A DNA stretch of 64,000 nt, taken from contig JAZSFP010000002.1 of the NCBI GenBank assembly GCA_045532295.1, positions 84,135 through 148,134 on the forward strand. The letters run 5' to 3'. The position numbers and the translations under genes were made by a program. Below are positions 35,201-42,593 of this stretch, piece after piece; positions within the stretch are counted from its first letter, which is position 1, and each line of letters begins with the position of its first letter. The notes below the pieces were generated by a model. That model ran no database searches, had not been told where the DNA came from, and saw only the letters and a list, made by a program, of their open reading frames with translations. This DNA is from UBA10677 sp045532295 (lineage in GTDB: Bacteria > Bacillota > Clostridia > Christensenellales > Pumilibacteraceae).

Positions 35201-35686
35201 GTCGGTAAGTTGAACTTTTTCACCTTCGTGCAAAACCTCGATACCGATTTGCGCGTTATCAACGTCACAAATAGGAACGATTTCCACTTCTTCGCCCACT
35301 ACTTCGTAAGGATTGTAGTCAACGTAAAGTTCGGACACCATTTCTTTTACGGTAACGGTAGTCGTTCTCTTGTGCGTTTTACCGTCGGCGGTATATACTA
35401 CGTAGGTTATTACGTAGCCGTCAAGGTCGGTTGCAAGGAAACTACCGCTATTTACCGTTACTATTCCGCCGCTCGTAGTCGTGACGTCGGAAAGTATGTC
35501 TAACGGGTCGCCACTTTCCGTCATAACGAGCGGTTTTTCAATGACGATTGCGCTACCTTGCGTTACCGTAATTTCGCTTTTTACTTCGAAACCGCTAAAC
35601 TTTACTTCCTCTACTGTGGAACAAGCCGATACCGAGAAAAGCATAAGCATAGCGAGAATTAAAGATAAAATAACTCTCTTCTTCAT
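29240..35686 (-). CDS. Giant repeat lipoprotein (2148 aa), probable glycan-binding surface protein
   Basis: It has signal peptide MKKRVILSLILAMLMLFS and lipobox VSAC with Cys22. After two immunoglobulin-like segments, a unit recurs six times with a landmark HxKxYYE/Q, at about residues 269 (HEKSYYEQ), 634 (YSKTYYES), 1000 (HTKEYYQK), 1387 (HSKAYYER), 1766 (HSKAYYQK) and a divergent one at 2019 (YSKSAYNY). Between them lie Ig-like domains with GYTLEDGxFNSAFxGxY. Each landmark is followed by a strand with W or Y and 'DKLVAWYE'-like text, resembling beta-sandwich carbohydrate-binding modules. No catalytic motif or wall anchor is seen. It sits in the ABC/DUF4091 operon and probably captures polysaccharide. 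I cannot assign a named family. Confidence 0.85.
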   Translation of the reverse strand: MKKRVILSLILAMLMLFSVSACSTVEEVKFSGFEVKSEITVTQGSAIVIEKPLVMTESGDPLDILSDVTTTSGGIVTVNSGSFLATDLDGYVITYVVYTADGKTHKRTTTVTVKEMVSELYVDYNPYEVVGEEVEIVPICDVDNAQIGIEVLHEGEKVQLTDGKFTPADAGKYEITVTATALGKSIEYQYTIYARYPAKRGEVETYHDDWAEINAYQGKNRGKWSVISSEESGILDPYGKPSNFAFYKTKDTSDEIRENYIHFDINPRHEKSYYEQLAQEGYDYVSVWVYLKGREGEKHQAYAYSHPGKGMYSHPEPSDDNRKVSPIYNNQWTEMRIRLNKDTPGDPYRYSFLRRYDYYVNDDMDMFYIDNYSYNADTYHEDGLEIYVSEIFAIKETDIEVKEDAQTTFSVGQSIDIADTFIINEEEGEYDATVTFRGETTPLTSLDSYKFTANGEYTFTMKANSPDRYGAITLKATVNDDVTFSAGAIAERLVGDSVVVDIHKANAVLKRGETTLNNLKYLASFNGKTLTVSENRYFTATEYGIYDVEVAGEYEMGGETYTSYKVIPADVLDNDHPYWAGVTLGEHTSGYYQHIPARELVTVVTDAPGRAGEKYYKLDDPTDKYDAIAIGLKPTYSKTYYESLDESVSLVFDYYIHYGGAIGTYSNLMGESKQISNDATLSDTWLTHSIPVKTIVANYEYMNGEKTFTSPERMYRYVLEFQLGYTDANRNAYANTYAYIGNIRFAKNDASLTASASVTSSSSSYDLSDIEVKEGDKALTNAVFSTQESGVTIENGQFFAPFNGSYTVKLESAVDSDGLIYYPATTVNTVVNITGGQAITEKADKTVLIDLASVTTVDVNAEAGALDTLSGNYGYEYTFFKKKGIEKIDTEVEYSGSTLNLAGLDGIFVAEIKAVYTSGNLVVKRDYFTLVIDVYNSTLGEGTIADISDYIALNGVLIDPTAEDKNDDYFSANGVNANYTVENGKVTYRNSGYIQLNILPKHTKEYYQKMLLDLTGAGKPVPEVATTISYIGYNATWPRGFMNKDDIYLAGLKSDGTEYKVTATLEEFIAVYDKLVAWYEFAQNMNGRTYIDTEKHSSYFWTSVTKAQGGLGELTFSALTLESAMINGDAVGEAKASVEAGKDFDLTSNYTVKINGVETTEVEFAVYGTGYTLEDGKFNSAFGGTYQLKVVKAVAGGITYTASGEVLVSIEVEQGDQVISDLTKNEILVDKTATTSLIVKDNTKSGESFDALVSGYAYTYKLYKVNGVSLTESDQIDANTGEILTANLFGQYRAIATITHTESGANKEYFTLNIDVYENAIDATVISASEMLGIIGKQVNPTVGVDGGADPNPNDDYFVAQNGIEGTYADGAMTFAPGGYIAIGAMPVHSKAYYERIKNTVDSIPNIVIEVSYNAENASALWPRGLLYATNSSSSVPMILNGGMASDGTVYKLTVTLDQFLEAYDDLVAWYEVGQTVDGSEKQIENNTKHSPFFWAAVTGQRTISLTDFRFEGAMTNATVETTLNSGVTLIENTSYDLNEILTVKVNGAIAESVEYAIYGTGYTLEDGVFNSAFNGNYTVKIVSAVVNGILYEAIEEVTTTVTVEGNTFTDLENKSVLIDNSTKTSITVSNSADNGGITFDEIPAGYQLTYALYKIDGGLTEIVDGGITAYGVIDTTSLEGMYRAIATLNKDGATKEYFTLDIDIYDGSESVTTLFSVDDVIGMKGSHRDTFTYKGNLLGTKKVFDGREVQEFNLAGTVAGWTLRLNHSKAYYQKLVESNANLAVVVEIYFDNISQWNKGMAYHGTAPSKNTWDTVSITVQKIIDNYDYLMDWYLLTQGAKTVSDFEITNTTCSHALLTTTGGSGKLLFTGLSVKESVTTTTGEGVALTDSYTVPGTLDEKYAYYTKVGTATADGLTVDTSTLSDGVHDIVVYARNKQSGVLVGTVYESVGIKGDVSNGIEFAEMDTNYIATHYGGADNTNSKEIVDASEGAVPSKSSGKFYKSTVGANLTQMGLKFIPKYSKSAYNYFSGGVLKFSYYVSADASKLATVSTDVLVSYDPDSSEAQDSNKRKVKINESVAVNTWVDIEIPVEEITSQYFYDYALGATADYSAHHAGKLFSLAWKNNGVYADAGTVVYLSEIRVVPAQA

Positions 35687-35698
35687 TTTATCCTCCTC

Positions 35699-36868
35699 TT
35701 ATTTGGTTTCCATACGCATATTGTCAATCCAGAATACTCTATCTTCTACTGCCTCTAAGAAGGTTATAGAAATGTATCCCGTCTTATTGAAGTTTACGTC
35801 GTCGCTAATGTTCTTTTCTTCAAGTTCGCTAACCTTAAAACGAATTTCGTTCCATTGATTAGGCTTGAGGTAGAGCACTTTGTTGCAGTAATTTTGTTGC
35901 AAAGTTTCTCCGTACATAAGAAGATGCACGTAGGGAATAGGATTTTCTTCAGGAACGTAAATATCGAATACGAACTCGTCGTCCGCCTCGTAAAGTTCCC
36001 AGTTTACCATACCGATTTGGTCAGGACAGAATATAAGACCGGGATAACTATTCCTTCCCTCAAGTCCGCCGGGAGCGGTTACTTTAAGCGAATAGCCCAT
36101 ACCAGTTTTAGTAAAGGTGCTATCCAACTCAAACTCAGGTATTATTTCCTCTGCAAGCCAGTCTTGTTTTTGGAAAAGTTCCGCTTGCCACTTGTAGTCG
36201 AACGAACAAATCTCGTCTTGAACGAGCGTTTTATTAATTCCTTGAACCGGCGTGGTCGTTTTAAAACAGTTTACTTCGTCCACGTAGAAAATATTATCTT
36301 TATCTTTAGGACGGTCGAAACGGAAGTTAAGTCCTTCAACGCCGTGCTTGTTGTCGCCGTCAAGAGGAATATACTCGCGCTCTACGGAATAGTTTATTTG
36401 CGTCCAAGAATTAGGCGCAAGTTCGAACCAACGAACGTTGCCAAGCGTAGTACCGTACGCGGAATTTGCGAACTCGTACACGGGCTCAACGCCAAAACGC
36501 TCAACGGTGTCTTGTGCGTTATACACTGATACCGTTACGAAACCCATATAATCGAAGTTGGTGTTATCGGTAAGGTCAAATTCGTTCTTAAACGACTGAT
36601 AAAGTTTGGGCGCGCCGTCACGGAAAGGGTTATGAACGACGGTTACTTTTGCGCTACCGTTACCCTCTTTTACAAACTGAGTATCCTTGTTAAAAGTTAC
36701 TTTTCCAAGCGTACCTAATACTTTTAAAAGGTTAAAGTCGCGTTCTTTTTCAAAAGAGTTAATCGTTACTTTGTTAGTAGGCTGAGGCGTTTCGCTTTGG
36801 GGAGCGCAAGCAAAGCAAGTAAAGAGCGATACGATTACTAAAATAAAACTTAAAAATCTTTTCATCAT
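35699..36868 (-). CDS. Lipoprotein, probable carbohydrate-binding, function unknown
   Basis: The 389-aa lipoprotein has MMKRFLSFILVIVSLFTCFAC with lipobox Cys and the same APQ start of the mature chain as its neighbours. It is beta-rich, with two similar sandwich-like halves marked by FVKEGNGSAKVTVV and KTGMGYSLKVTAPGG. Each half is followed by strands ending in 'FYVDEVNCF' and 'FWIDNMRM', the pattern of CBM-like domains with a terminal IDNxR strand. The frame is open upstream to 36925, but that would overlap the previous gene. GGAGGG six bases before ATG 36868 fixes the start. It lies 12 bases before the 2148-aa gene. Confidence 0.8.
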   Translation of the reverse strand: MMKRFLSFILVIVSLFTCFACAPQSETPQPTNKVTINSFEKERDFNLLKVLGTLGKVTFNKDTQFVKEGNGSAKVTVVHNPFRDGAPKLYQSFKNEFDLTDNTNFDYMGFVTVSVYNAQDTVERFGVEPVYEFANSAYGTTLGNVRWFELAPNSWTQINYSVEREYIPLDGDNKHGVEGLNFRFDRPKDKDNIFYVDEVNCFKTTTPVQGINKTLVQDEICSFDYKWQAELFQKQDWLAEEIIPEFELDSTFTKTGMGYSLKVTAPGGLEGRNSYPGLIFCPDQIGMVNWELYEADDEFVFDIYVPEENPIPYVHLLMYGETLQQNYCNKVLYLKPNQWNEIRFKVSELEEKNISDDVNFNKTGYISITFLEAVEDRVFWIDNMRMETK

Positions 36869-36869
36869 C

Positions 36870-39671
36870 TTAACCCTCCACTGCGATTGAACCGAGCGCA
36901 ATGCTCTTTGCCGTAGCCGAATCAACGTAAAGTCTGATTACGTCTACCTTTCCTGCTTTCGTGGATAGTTTTGATACGGGGATTTCCACTATCGTGTACT
37001 CGCCCTCTCTTAGCGTTAGCGTTGCCGCCTCTTGCGCGCTCGTGTTACCACTCTTCGTATAGACGAGAACGCCTACGCTTTCTTGGTCGTCGCTATCGTC
37101 AGTGCCGATTAGTTTAAGACGAAGAATAACCTTCGTTACGAGCGAATTAATGTTGAAACTGTTAACGTTGATATCGGCTAAGAGGTTGTTTTCCATACCT
37201 GCAAGCGAACCGTCGTTATCAGTAAAATTGAGAACGAGGGAGTTAATTCCGTCGATTTCTCTCTCTTCGCCTTCGCCACCGGTTAAGAAGGTAGTTTTAT
37301 CAAGGAGGTCTCCACCTTCAATCATAATGCTCTTTCCGCCGAGAATAAGGGATATTTCGTAGTTCTTGCCGTTAGCGGTGGTAGAGAACTGCGCAATATT
37401 TTCCTCTTTGTCAAGAGAAATTTCTACGCTATAAGTAGTAACGCCGTCGTTTACTACGCCACCTTCGAGCGTCGTTCCGTTGTATTTTACGGTAAGGTCG
37501 GAGGGCGCGGATACGGTTGCCGAGCCTACGCCGTCAACGACTTTGTAATTCTCTACGATAAGACCTGCTCCGCTTGCCGCTACGAGCATATCTGCAAGCG
37601 CTCTACGGCTGTTAGCAAAGTGTTCTTCGATTTCCGCGCGATGACGAACGGTAGTTCCGGTATAAAGTTCGCGGTTGAGAAGTTTATAAACGCTATCAAA
37701 TTCGTCTCCGCTTACTCCTCTTTCGCGATAAAGTTCTTCAAGTTGATACAAAAGGTCGTAGTCTTCGCTACCGTCCATAATGGACTTAAGACGCATCGAC
37801 GCTACGGGTCCTTCAATGCCGTACTCTCTTCCGGGATAAACGAGGTAGCCGTCGCCGTTACATTTTACCCACTTAGACGCCAAGCCGTAATAGTCTTGGA
37901 GTTCTTGGTTAATGTTGGGGAAAGGATAGTCGTGCTTTGAGAAAAGCGTGCTATCCCAGAAAAGCAAGCCTACCACGTTGTACTCGTACATCATCCAGTT
38001 GATAAGACGAGCAGAAATAAGTTTGTCTTCGGTGTGATAGGTAGGATAGGGAATTTTGGGGAATACGCAAGTGTAAGTCCAAAGTTCGCTATCGTTAGGG
38101 TATGCTTGAGCGTCGAACGCAGCGTACTTATCTCTTATGCTTTCAACGTCGTAGTTGTCGATTGTAGGAACGGAGCAAGCCTTGTCAACGGAAATTTTAC
38201 TTTCTTCAAGACGGCCTACCACCTTGTGTTTAATGTTAGCGCAGTCGTGCATACACTCTGCCCAAAAGTCCTCGAAAGAAACGCCGTGTTCTTGCTCGAA
38301 CGCTACGGGGTCGGGACAAGTCATCGACTGCATTTCCACTGCAATATTCTCGCAAGTTTCGTTACCACGACGGAGGTTGTAGTTTGCCATATCCTCCGTG
38401 CCGTTTCCGTCGTACTCGTCAAAGAAAATGTAATACGTACCTGCTTTTTTGAACAAGTTTACTCCGCTTTCAAGACTTCTTTGAGCCATTGCTCTAATAG
38501 TGTTTGCAAACTTATTAAAGTCTACGCGCGCGGTAAACTTACTCTTTCTATAATTAGGAAGCGCTAAGTTATAAGCCTTCCAAGCCTCGTTGGAAAGTTC
38601 AGTTCCGCTCAAGCCCGTTGCTCTCTTCTCTTCGGTTATAAGAGCAAGAATTTCATCGGTGTCGAGCATCTTACTGTAATTTTTAACGGCAATCTCGAGC
38701 GCCTCTTTAATTTCTTTGTCCGTCGTATACTTGCTCTCAACTTCAGGACGAACGATTGCAGTTATTTCGTCTTCCGTATAGCGTTTTCCGTCCTTAATAA
38801 ACACTTCGTACATCGTGCAAGAGGACATCTCAAAGGGAAGGTTAAATGAATTGCAACGAGGGTCAAGGGTATATTTTTCCGCGTAATCGAGGAACGCCTT
38901 CTCGTTCTCGGGACGACTTATTTGACTGTCGTTCATATCGTTACCGGGAAGGTGCTGAGGGTCGATACGGTGGTCAAGCATAAAGTCGTAATACTTTTGA
39001 TACATCTCAGTGGTAGTATCAAGTTCCGCCCAACCTATTGCGGTAGCGGAAATCATAAACGATGACTTCGTATGACGCTCGTCGGAAAGTGCGTAGTCGT
39101 AAACCTCTACTTCAACGGGCACGGTAAAAGTGGAAGCGTCCATTTTTACGGTAAAGTTACCCTTAAACACGCCTGCCTTTTGGTCTTTTGACGGTTTAAC
39201 GTTTACCCAAACGCCTTGATTGTGTCCAGCCTCGATAGTGTTCTCGCCGTACGCAATCGCCGTTTCAAGAGGAAGAAGGGCGTCGGGATACCAGCCTGCC
39301 GGAGTGGTCGCAACCGTGTCGAAAATTTGAAGTACCTGAATATACTTTTCGTGGAAAAGCGTAAACGCGCTCTTGGGCAAAACGTCTCCGCTTGCACTGT
39401 AAAGGTCGCTCGCCTCTACCGTGTAACTTTTAACTTTACTCTTTGGCGTGAGCATTATCTGTCCCGCCTCGTTCTCGTTCTTAAACACGCCTATCTTTAA
39501 GGTCTTACTGCTATGATACGAGGAATAGTCAATCTCGGAGCGGAGAATTTTCTCCGTTCCCATCGCGGTCCATATAGTCGCCTCAACCGCGCCACTTTCC
39601 TGCGGAGCGCAACCAAAAGTGGAAAACGCCATAACACCGCAAAGAAGTAACGACATTAATTTCTTTTTCAT
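36870..39671 (-). CDS. DUF4091 lipoprotein, probable surface glycoside hydrolase
   Basis: The 933-aa lipoprotein has MKKKLMSLLLCGVMAFSTFGC with lipobox Cys21. An N-terminal beta-sandwich (about residues 45-200) precedes a barrel with FFDEYDGN (about 417-424) and the C-terminal DUF4091 part, which has LLFWDSTLF, GYLVYPGREYGIEGPVASMRLK and a helical 'DGSEDYDLLYQLEEL' segment. A last beta-rich domain (about residues 720-933) may bind carbohydrate. It is the extracellular counterpart of the cytoplasmic DUF4091 protein at 4899-6569. It follows the solute-binding protein gene, separated by a hairpin, and its stop is within a base of the next start. The glycosidic bond it acts on is unknown. Confidence 0.87.
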   Translation of the reverse strand: MKKKLMSLLLCGVMAFSTFGCAPQESGAVEATIWTAMGTEKILRSEIDYSSYHSSKTLKIGVFKNENEAGQIMLTPKSKVKSYTVEASDLYSASGDVLPKSAFTLFHEKYIQVLQIFDTVATTPAGWYPDALLPLETAIAYGENTIEAGHNQGVWVNVKPSKDQKAGVFKGNFTVKMDASTFTVPVEVEVYDYALSDERHTKSSFMISATAIGWAELDTTTEMYQKYYDFMLDHRIDPQHLPGNDMNDSQISRPENEKAFLDYAEKYTLDPRCNSFNLPFEMSSCTMYEVFIKDGKRYTEDEITAIVRPEVESKYTTDKEIKEALEIAVKNYSKMLDTDEILALITEEKRATGLSGTELSNEAWKAYNLALPNYRKSKFTARVDFNKFANTIRAMAQRSLESGVNLFKKAGTYYIFFDEYDGNGTEDMANYNLRRGNETCENIAVEMQSMTCPDPVAFEQEHGVSFEDFWAECMHDCANIKHKVVGRLEESKISVDKACSVPTIDNYDVESIRDKYAAFDAQAYPNDSELWTYTCVFPKIPYPTYHTEDKLISARLINWMMYEYNVVGLLFWDSTLFSKHDYPFPNINQELQDYYGLASKWVKCNGDGYLVYPGREYGIEGPVASMRLKSIMDGSEDYDLLYQLEELYRERGVSGDEFDSVYKLLNRELYTGTTVRHRAEIEEHFANSRRALADMLVAASGAGLIVENYKVVDGVGSATVSAPSDLTVKYNGTTLEGGVVNDGVTTYSVEISLDKEENIAQFSTTANGKNYEISLILGGKSIMIEGGDLLDKTTFLTGGEGEEREIDGINSLVLNFTDNDGSLAGMENNLLADINVNSFNINSLVTKVILRLKLIGTDDSDDQESVGVLVYTKSGNTSAQEAATLTLREGEYTIVEIPVSKLSTKAGKVDVIRLYVDSATAKSIALGSIAVEG

Positions 39672-39713
39672 CTAAAATCCTCCTACTTTGAGAATTGTAA
39701 AATAGGGTAAACG

Positions 39714-39750
39714 CCTCGTGGGAAAATCTACGAGAAATTCTCCCACAAGG
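39714..39750 (-). other. Intercistronic hairpin after the solute-binding protein gene
   Basis: CCTCGTGGGA (39714-39723) pairs with TCCCACAAGG (39741-39750), with one wobble. No T run follows. Such hairpins often protect a highly expressed binding-protein message or give partial termination. Confidence 0.55.
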
Positions 39751-39780
39751 GCTTTAACTTTATGATTTCGTTTAGTATAA

Positions 39781-41493
39781 TTAGGACTTCATACCTGCTT
39801 TAATAAGCATCGAATCCCAGTAATAACCGTCTTGAGTATCAAAATAATCGATATCTTTATCGTAAATTTCTTTAGCGGTCATACGGTCGTCTTCGTTTTG
39901 AGCGGTGAACCAAGTTTCTACGCTACCCGATTGAGAGAAGTTGTTAAGTCCGCCGTAGTATGCAAGACGGAACGCGTTCCAAGCGGGAAGACGAGTACCA
40001 GTCTTAGAATACTCAAGACGGCTCTTGTGAATTTCAGGCATAGACGCGTAGAGTTCTGCGTCCTTAGTCGCTAAGTCGTATTGATAAGCGGTAGAACAAC
40101 CGTTAGTTACCTCCATAAAGGTATGGATCGCCTCGTCGGTTGCAAGGAAACGAAGGAAGTCTTTTGCAAGTTCCTTTGCGGTTGCATACTCGGGAATATA
40201 TGCCTCGTGACCTTCAATGCGGTACATAACGCCACGCGCCTCTTTAATTCTATTGTAGTCTGCTTGTGCAAGTTCTACCTGCGATGCGGTTGCAAAACCA
40301 CTCTTTGCGCTATTATATTCTGCTTTAGTAGTATCGTAATCCTTACCATCGTCAACTGCTTGAACGACGAACGCAAGCGCTTTATCGTCCTTTACAGTCG
40401 TACACTTTTCAGTGATGGAGGATATTACGGGCATCTTCATATAAATAATTTCGTAATCGTGGGGATTTTCCGCTGCGGTAGTGCTCATTTCGTTCTCGAA
40501 CCAGTCGCCGTTGGGCATAAAGATACCTTCGCCGATCAAGAATTTGGACTGAGCCTGAGTGAACGACATCGTGTTAGTCATATCGTGATTGTTACCTGCG
40601 GTGTAGCAAATAAGGCTTTCAAGAACTTCGAGCGCGCGAAGTCTACCTTTTTGCGCGATATTTTCGCGAGTAATATCGCCAAGCGCGTTAGTACCCGTCC
40701 AGTAACGCTCGTATCCGTCAAGACCTTCGTACTGAGCCCACCAAGTATTAAACATTTGGTTCCAGTAACCTACGTTAGCAGCAGAAATAAGAGGTTTTGC
40801 GGTGTAGGTTCTATTACCCGTAGTAACGCTGATTTTTGCAGTCTTGATTTCTGCAATTAAGGTTTTAAACTCTTCGGTTGTACGAGGCATAATATAGTTT
40901 TCGCCTTTGTTAAGACCTTGCGCCGTTTCAATGAGCGTCTTATTGTAAAGAATACCCATATATCCGTCTACCCAAGGCATACCGTAGTAGGTAGTTCTGG
41001 GTGAGCCGTCTTCGTTCGTTTCGCCGTAAACCTCTACTCTTTGGTGCTCGTAGAAGTCGGGTTTCATCTTTTCTTTAACCTTAATTCCGCCCTCGCCGGG
41101 TACTTCACTGTCGTAAACGTCCTCAAGTTCAGCAAAGTAATATTTTCCGTTAGAATCCTTTGAGTTAAAGGACGCGCACGCAGGGTTGGTGGTAAAGAGA
41201 AGGTCGATGGTATTTGCGTTAGGTCCTGCTACGATACGCTCTGCCGCGTATCCACTCTCTGAGTTCTGTTTAATTGCAGGAATATTGAGGTTGGGATACT
41301 TCTCATTTACCCAGTCCTGCTCCTTGAACTTTTCAATGACGTCCTCAAGCCAAGCGTATCCGTAACCGAAGTTACCGATATAAATCTCAAGCGTTTGAGC
41401 GTCGTTCGGTACGGGTGGCGTACATCCTGCAAAGCCTACTAACGATGCAAGCACCATTATTCCCGTTAAAAGTAGCGTTACTATTCTTTTCAT
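39781..41493 (-). CDS. ABC transporter sugar-binding lipoprotein
   Basis: The 570-aa extracellular solute-binding protein has signal MKRIVTLLLTGIMVLASLVG and lipobox FAGC (Cys24). The mature part shows family 1 features: TLEIYIGNFGYGYAWLEDVIEKFKE at the start, DLLFTTNPACASF, YYGMPWVDGYMGILYNKTLIE and the C-terminal AKELAKDFLRFLATDEA. It is longer than typical (400-450), consistent with an oligosaccharide ligand. It works with the two permeases upstream. It lies 131 bases after the second permease; that gap carries two strong hairpins (41555-41595), which may set its higher expression. Confidence 0.92.
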   Translation of the reverse strand: MKRIVTLLLTGIMVLASLVGFAGCTPPVPNDAQTLEIYIGNFGYGYAWLEDVIEKFKEQDWVNEKYPNLNIPAIKQNSESGYAAERIVAGPNANTIDLLFTTNPACASFNSKDSNGKYYFAELEDVYDSEVPGEGGIKVKEKMKPDFYEHQRVEVYGETNEDGSPRTTYYGMPWVDGYMGILYNKTLIETAQGLNKGENYIMPRTTEEFKTLIAEIKTAKISVTTGNRTYTAKPLISAANVGYWNQMFNTWWAQYEGLDGYERYWTGTNALGDITRENIAQKGRLRALEVLESLICYTAGNNHDMTNTMSFTQAQSKFLIGEGIFMPNGDWFENEMSTTAAENPHDYEIIYMKMPVISSITEKCTTVKDDKALAFVVQAVDDGKDYDTTKAEYNSAKSGFATASQVELAQADYNRIKEARGVMYRIEGHEAYIPEYATAKELAKDFLRFLATDEAIHTFMEVTNGCSTAYQYDLATKDAELYASMPEIHKSRLEYSKTGTRLPAWNAFRLAYYGGLNNFSQSGSVETWFTAQNEDDRMTAKEIYDKDIDYFDTQDGYYWDSMLIKAGMKS

Positions 41494-41554
41494 TTTTTTA
41501 GAACCTCCGTTTTGTTCTTCTTGGTTTTTTATTTTCTCTTGGGAGTGTTTTTTT

Positions 41555-41595
41555 GTATCTTATCGTTAAGATACACGAAAAGGGTACCCTTTTCG
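41555..41595 (-). repeat. Two tandem palindromes between permease and binding-protein genes
   Basis: GTATCTTA-TCGT-TAAGATAC (41555-41574) and the perfect 20-bp palindrome CGAAAAGGGTACCCTTTTCG (41576-41595) stand one base apart. In the leftward RNA no U run follows, so they are more likely mRNA stabilisers or processing sites than terminators. Confidence 0.8.
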
Positions 41596-41624
41596 CTCGC
41601 CCACTGCCCGTGGTTTTTCATTCG

Positions 41625-42578
41625 TTAGCCCTTTAGTCCGCCTAATGACAAACTCGTCATTATCTTACTCGAGCAAGTTCCAAACAGTATCAAAGTCGGG
41701 AGCATAGATATCATCAATCCCGCAAAGTATACCGGGTAGTTTGCCATTCTTATTGCGTTCGCTTGGTACTCGAATAACCCGTACGCAAGCGTCGGATAAT
41801 CAGGTAGATAAAGTATCATCGTTTGGTACTCGTTCCACGCTCCTATCGCTCCAGTTATTGCGTAGGTTAGTATTATCGGTACTGCCATAGGTAACATTAT
41901 CTCGAAGAATATCATAAACGGGTTCGCTCCGTCTATCTTCGCCGCCTCTGCGTAACTCCAACTTACTGACTTGAAAAATCCGTAGTATACTAAGAAACTT
42001 CCTCCAAACCCTCCAAGGTTCGTTATTACTACGTACATCGGATTGTTATATAACCCTAACGCTGAAATCAGTTTTATGTACGACGCTCCCGCTCCTACTA
42101 TGGGTATCGTCATACACGCTATCGCTATCGTGAATATTACGTTCCTTCCAGGAAAGTTGTACTTGCTCATTACGTAGCCCGTTATCGACGGTATGAACGC
42201 TCCTAACCCAGTTACTAACAGCGTGTACCATAAACTGTTGAAGATCATTCCAAAGAAAGTCGTTTGCCCTACGTTCAGCATCGTGAACGCGTCTATGAAG
42301 TTCTTCCATCTCCACTCCGCAGGTAACGCGAACGGGTCGCCTCCTGCGTACTCAAGCGCTCCCTTGAACGACGACATTAACATCCATAATGTCGGGAATA
42401 TCAACGTGAACGAGTGTATTACGAATATTGCAAATACTATTCCAAATACTACCTTCTCACTGTTCGTTCTCTTGTTTAGTACGTTTATCTCTACTATCTT
42501 CTTGTTAAATACCGGACTTCCGTCTCTGTTGTAGCCTTTCAAGTTGGCGTAATTTACGCCGTTTCTTTCGTCTATCAT
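41625..42578 (-). CDS. ABC transporter permease, CUT1 type (MalG-like)
   Basis: This 317-aa inner-membrane component for carbohydrate import has six predicted membrane helices. The EAA-type loop reads YAEAAKIDGANPFMIFFEIMLPMAVP (about 228-253) and contacts the ATPase. The N-terminus has a long cytoplasmic segment. Start ATG 42578 follows a GGGAGGGG ribosome-binding site 15 bases after the first permease. Its coding strand uses ATA for most Ile, unlike most neighbours. No ATPase gene lies in the locus, so a shared MsiK-type ATPase is presumably supplied from elsewhere. Confidence 0.92.
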   Translation of the reverse strand: MIDERNGVNYANLKGYNRDGSPVFNKKIVEINVLNKRTNSEKVVFGIVFAIFVIHSFTLIFPTLWMLMSSFKGALEYAGGDPFALPAEWRWKNFIDAFTMLNVGQTTFFGMIFNSLWYTLLVTGLGAFIPSITGYVMSKYNFPGRNVIFTIAIACMTIPIVGAGASYIKLISALGLYNNPMYVVITNLGGFGGSFLVYYGFFKSVSWSYAEAAKIDGANPFMIFFEIMLPMAVPIILTYAITGAIGAWNEYQTMILYLPDYPTLAYGLFEYQANAIRMANYPVYFAGLMISMLPTLILFGTCSSKIMTSLSLGGLKG

Positions 42579-42593
42579 CTCTAATCCCCTCCC

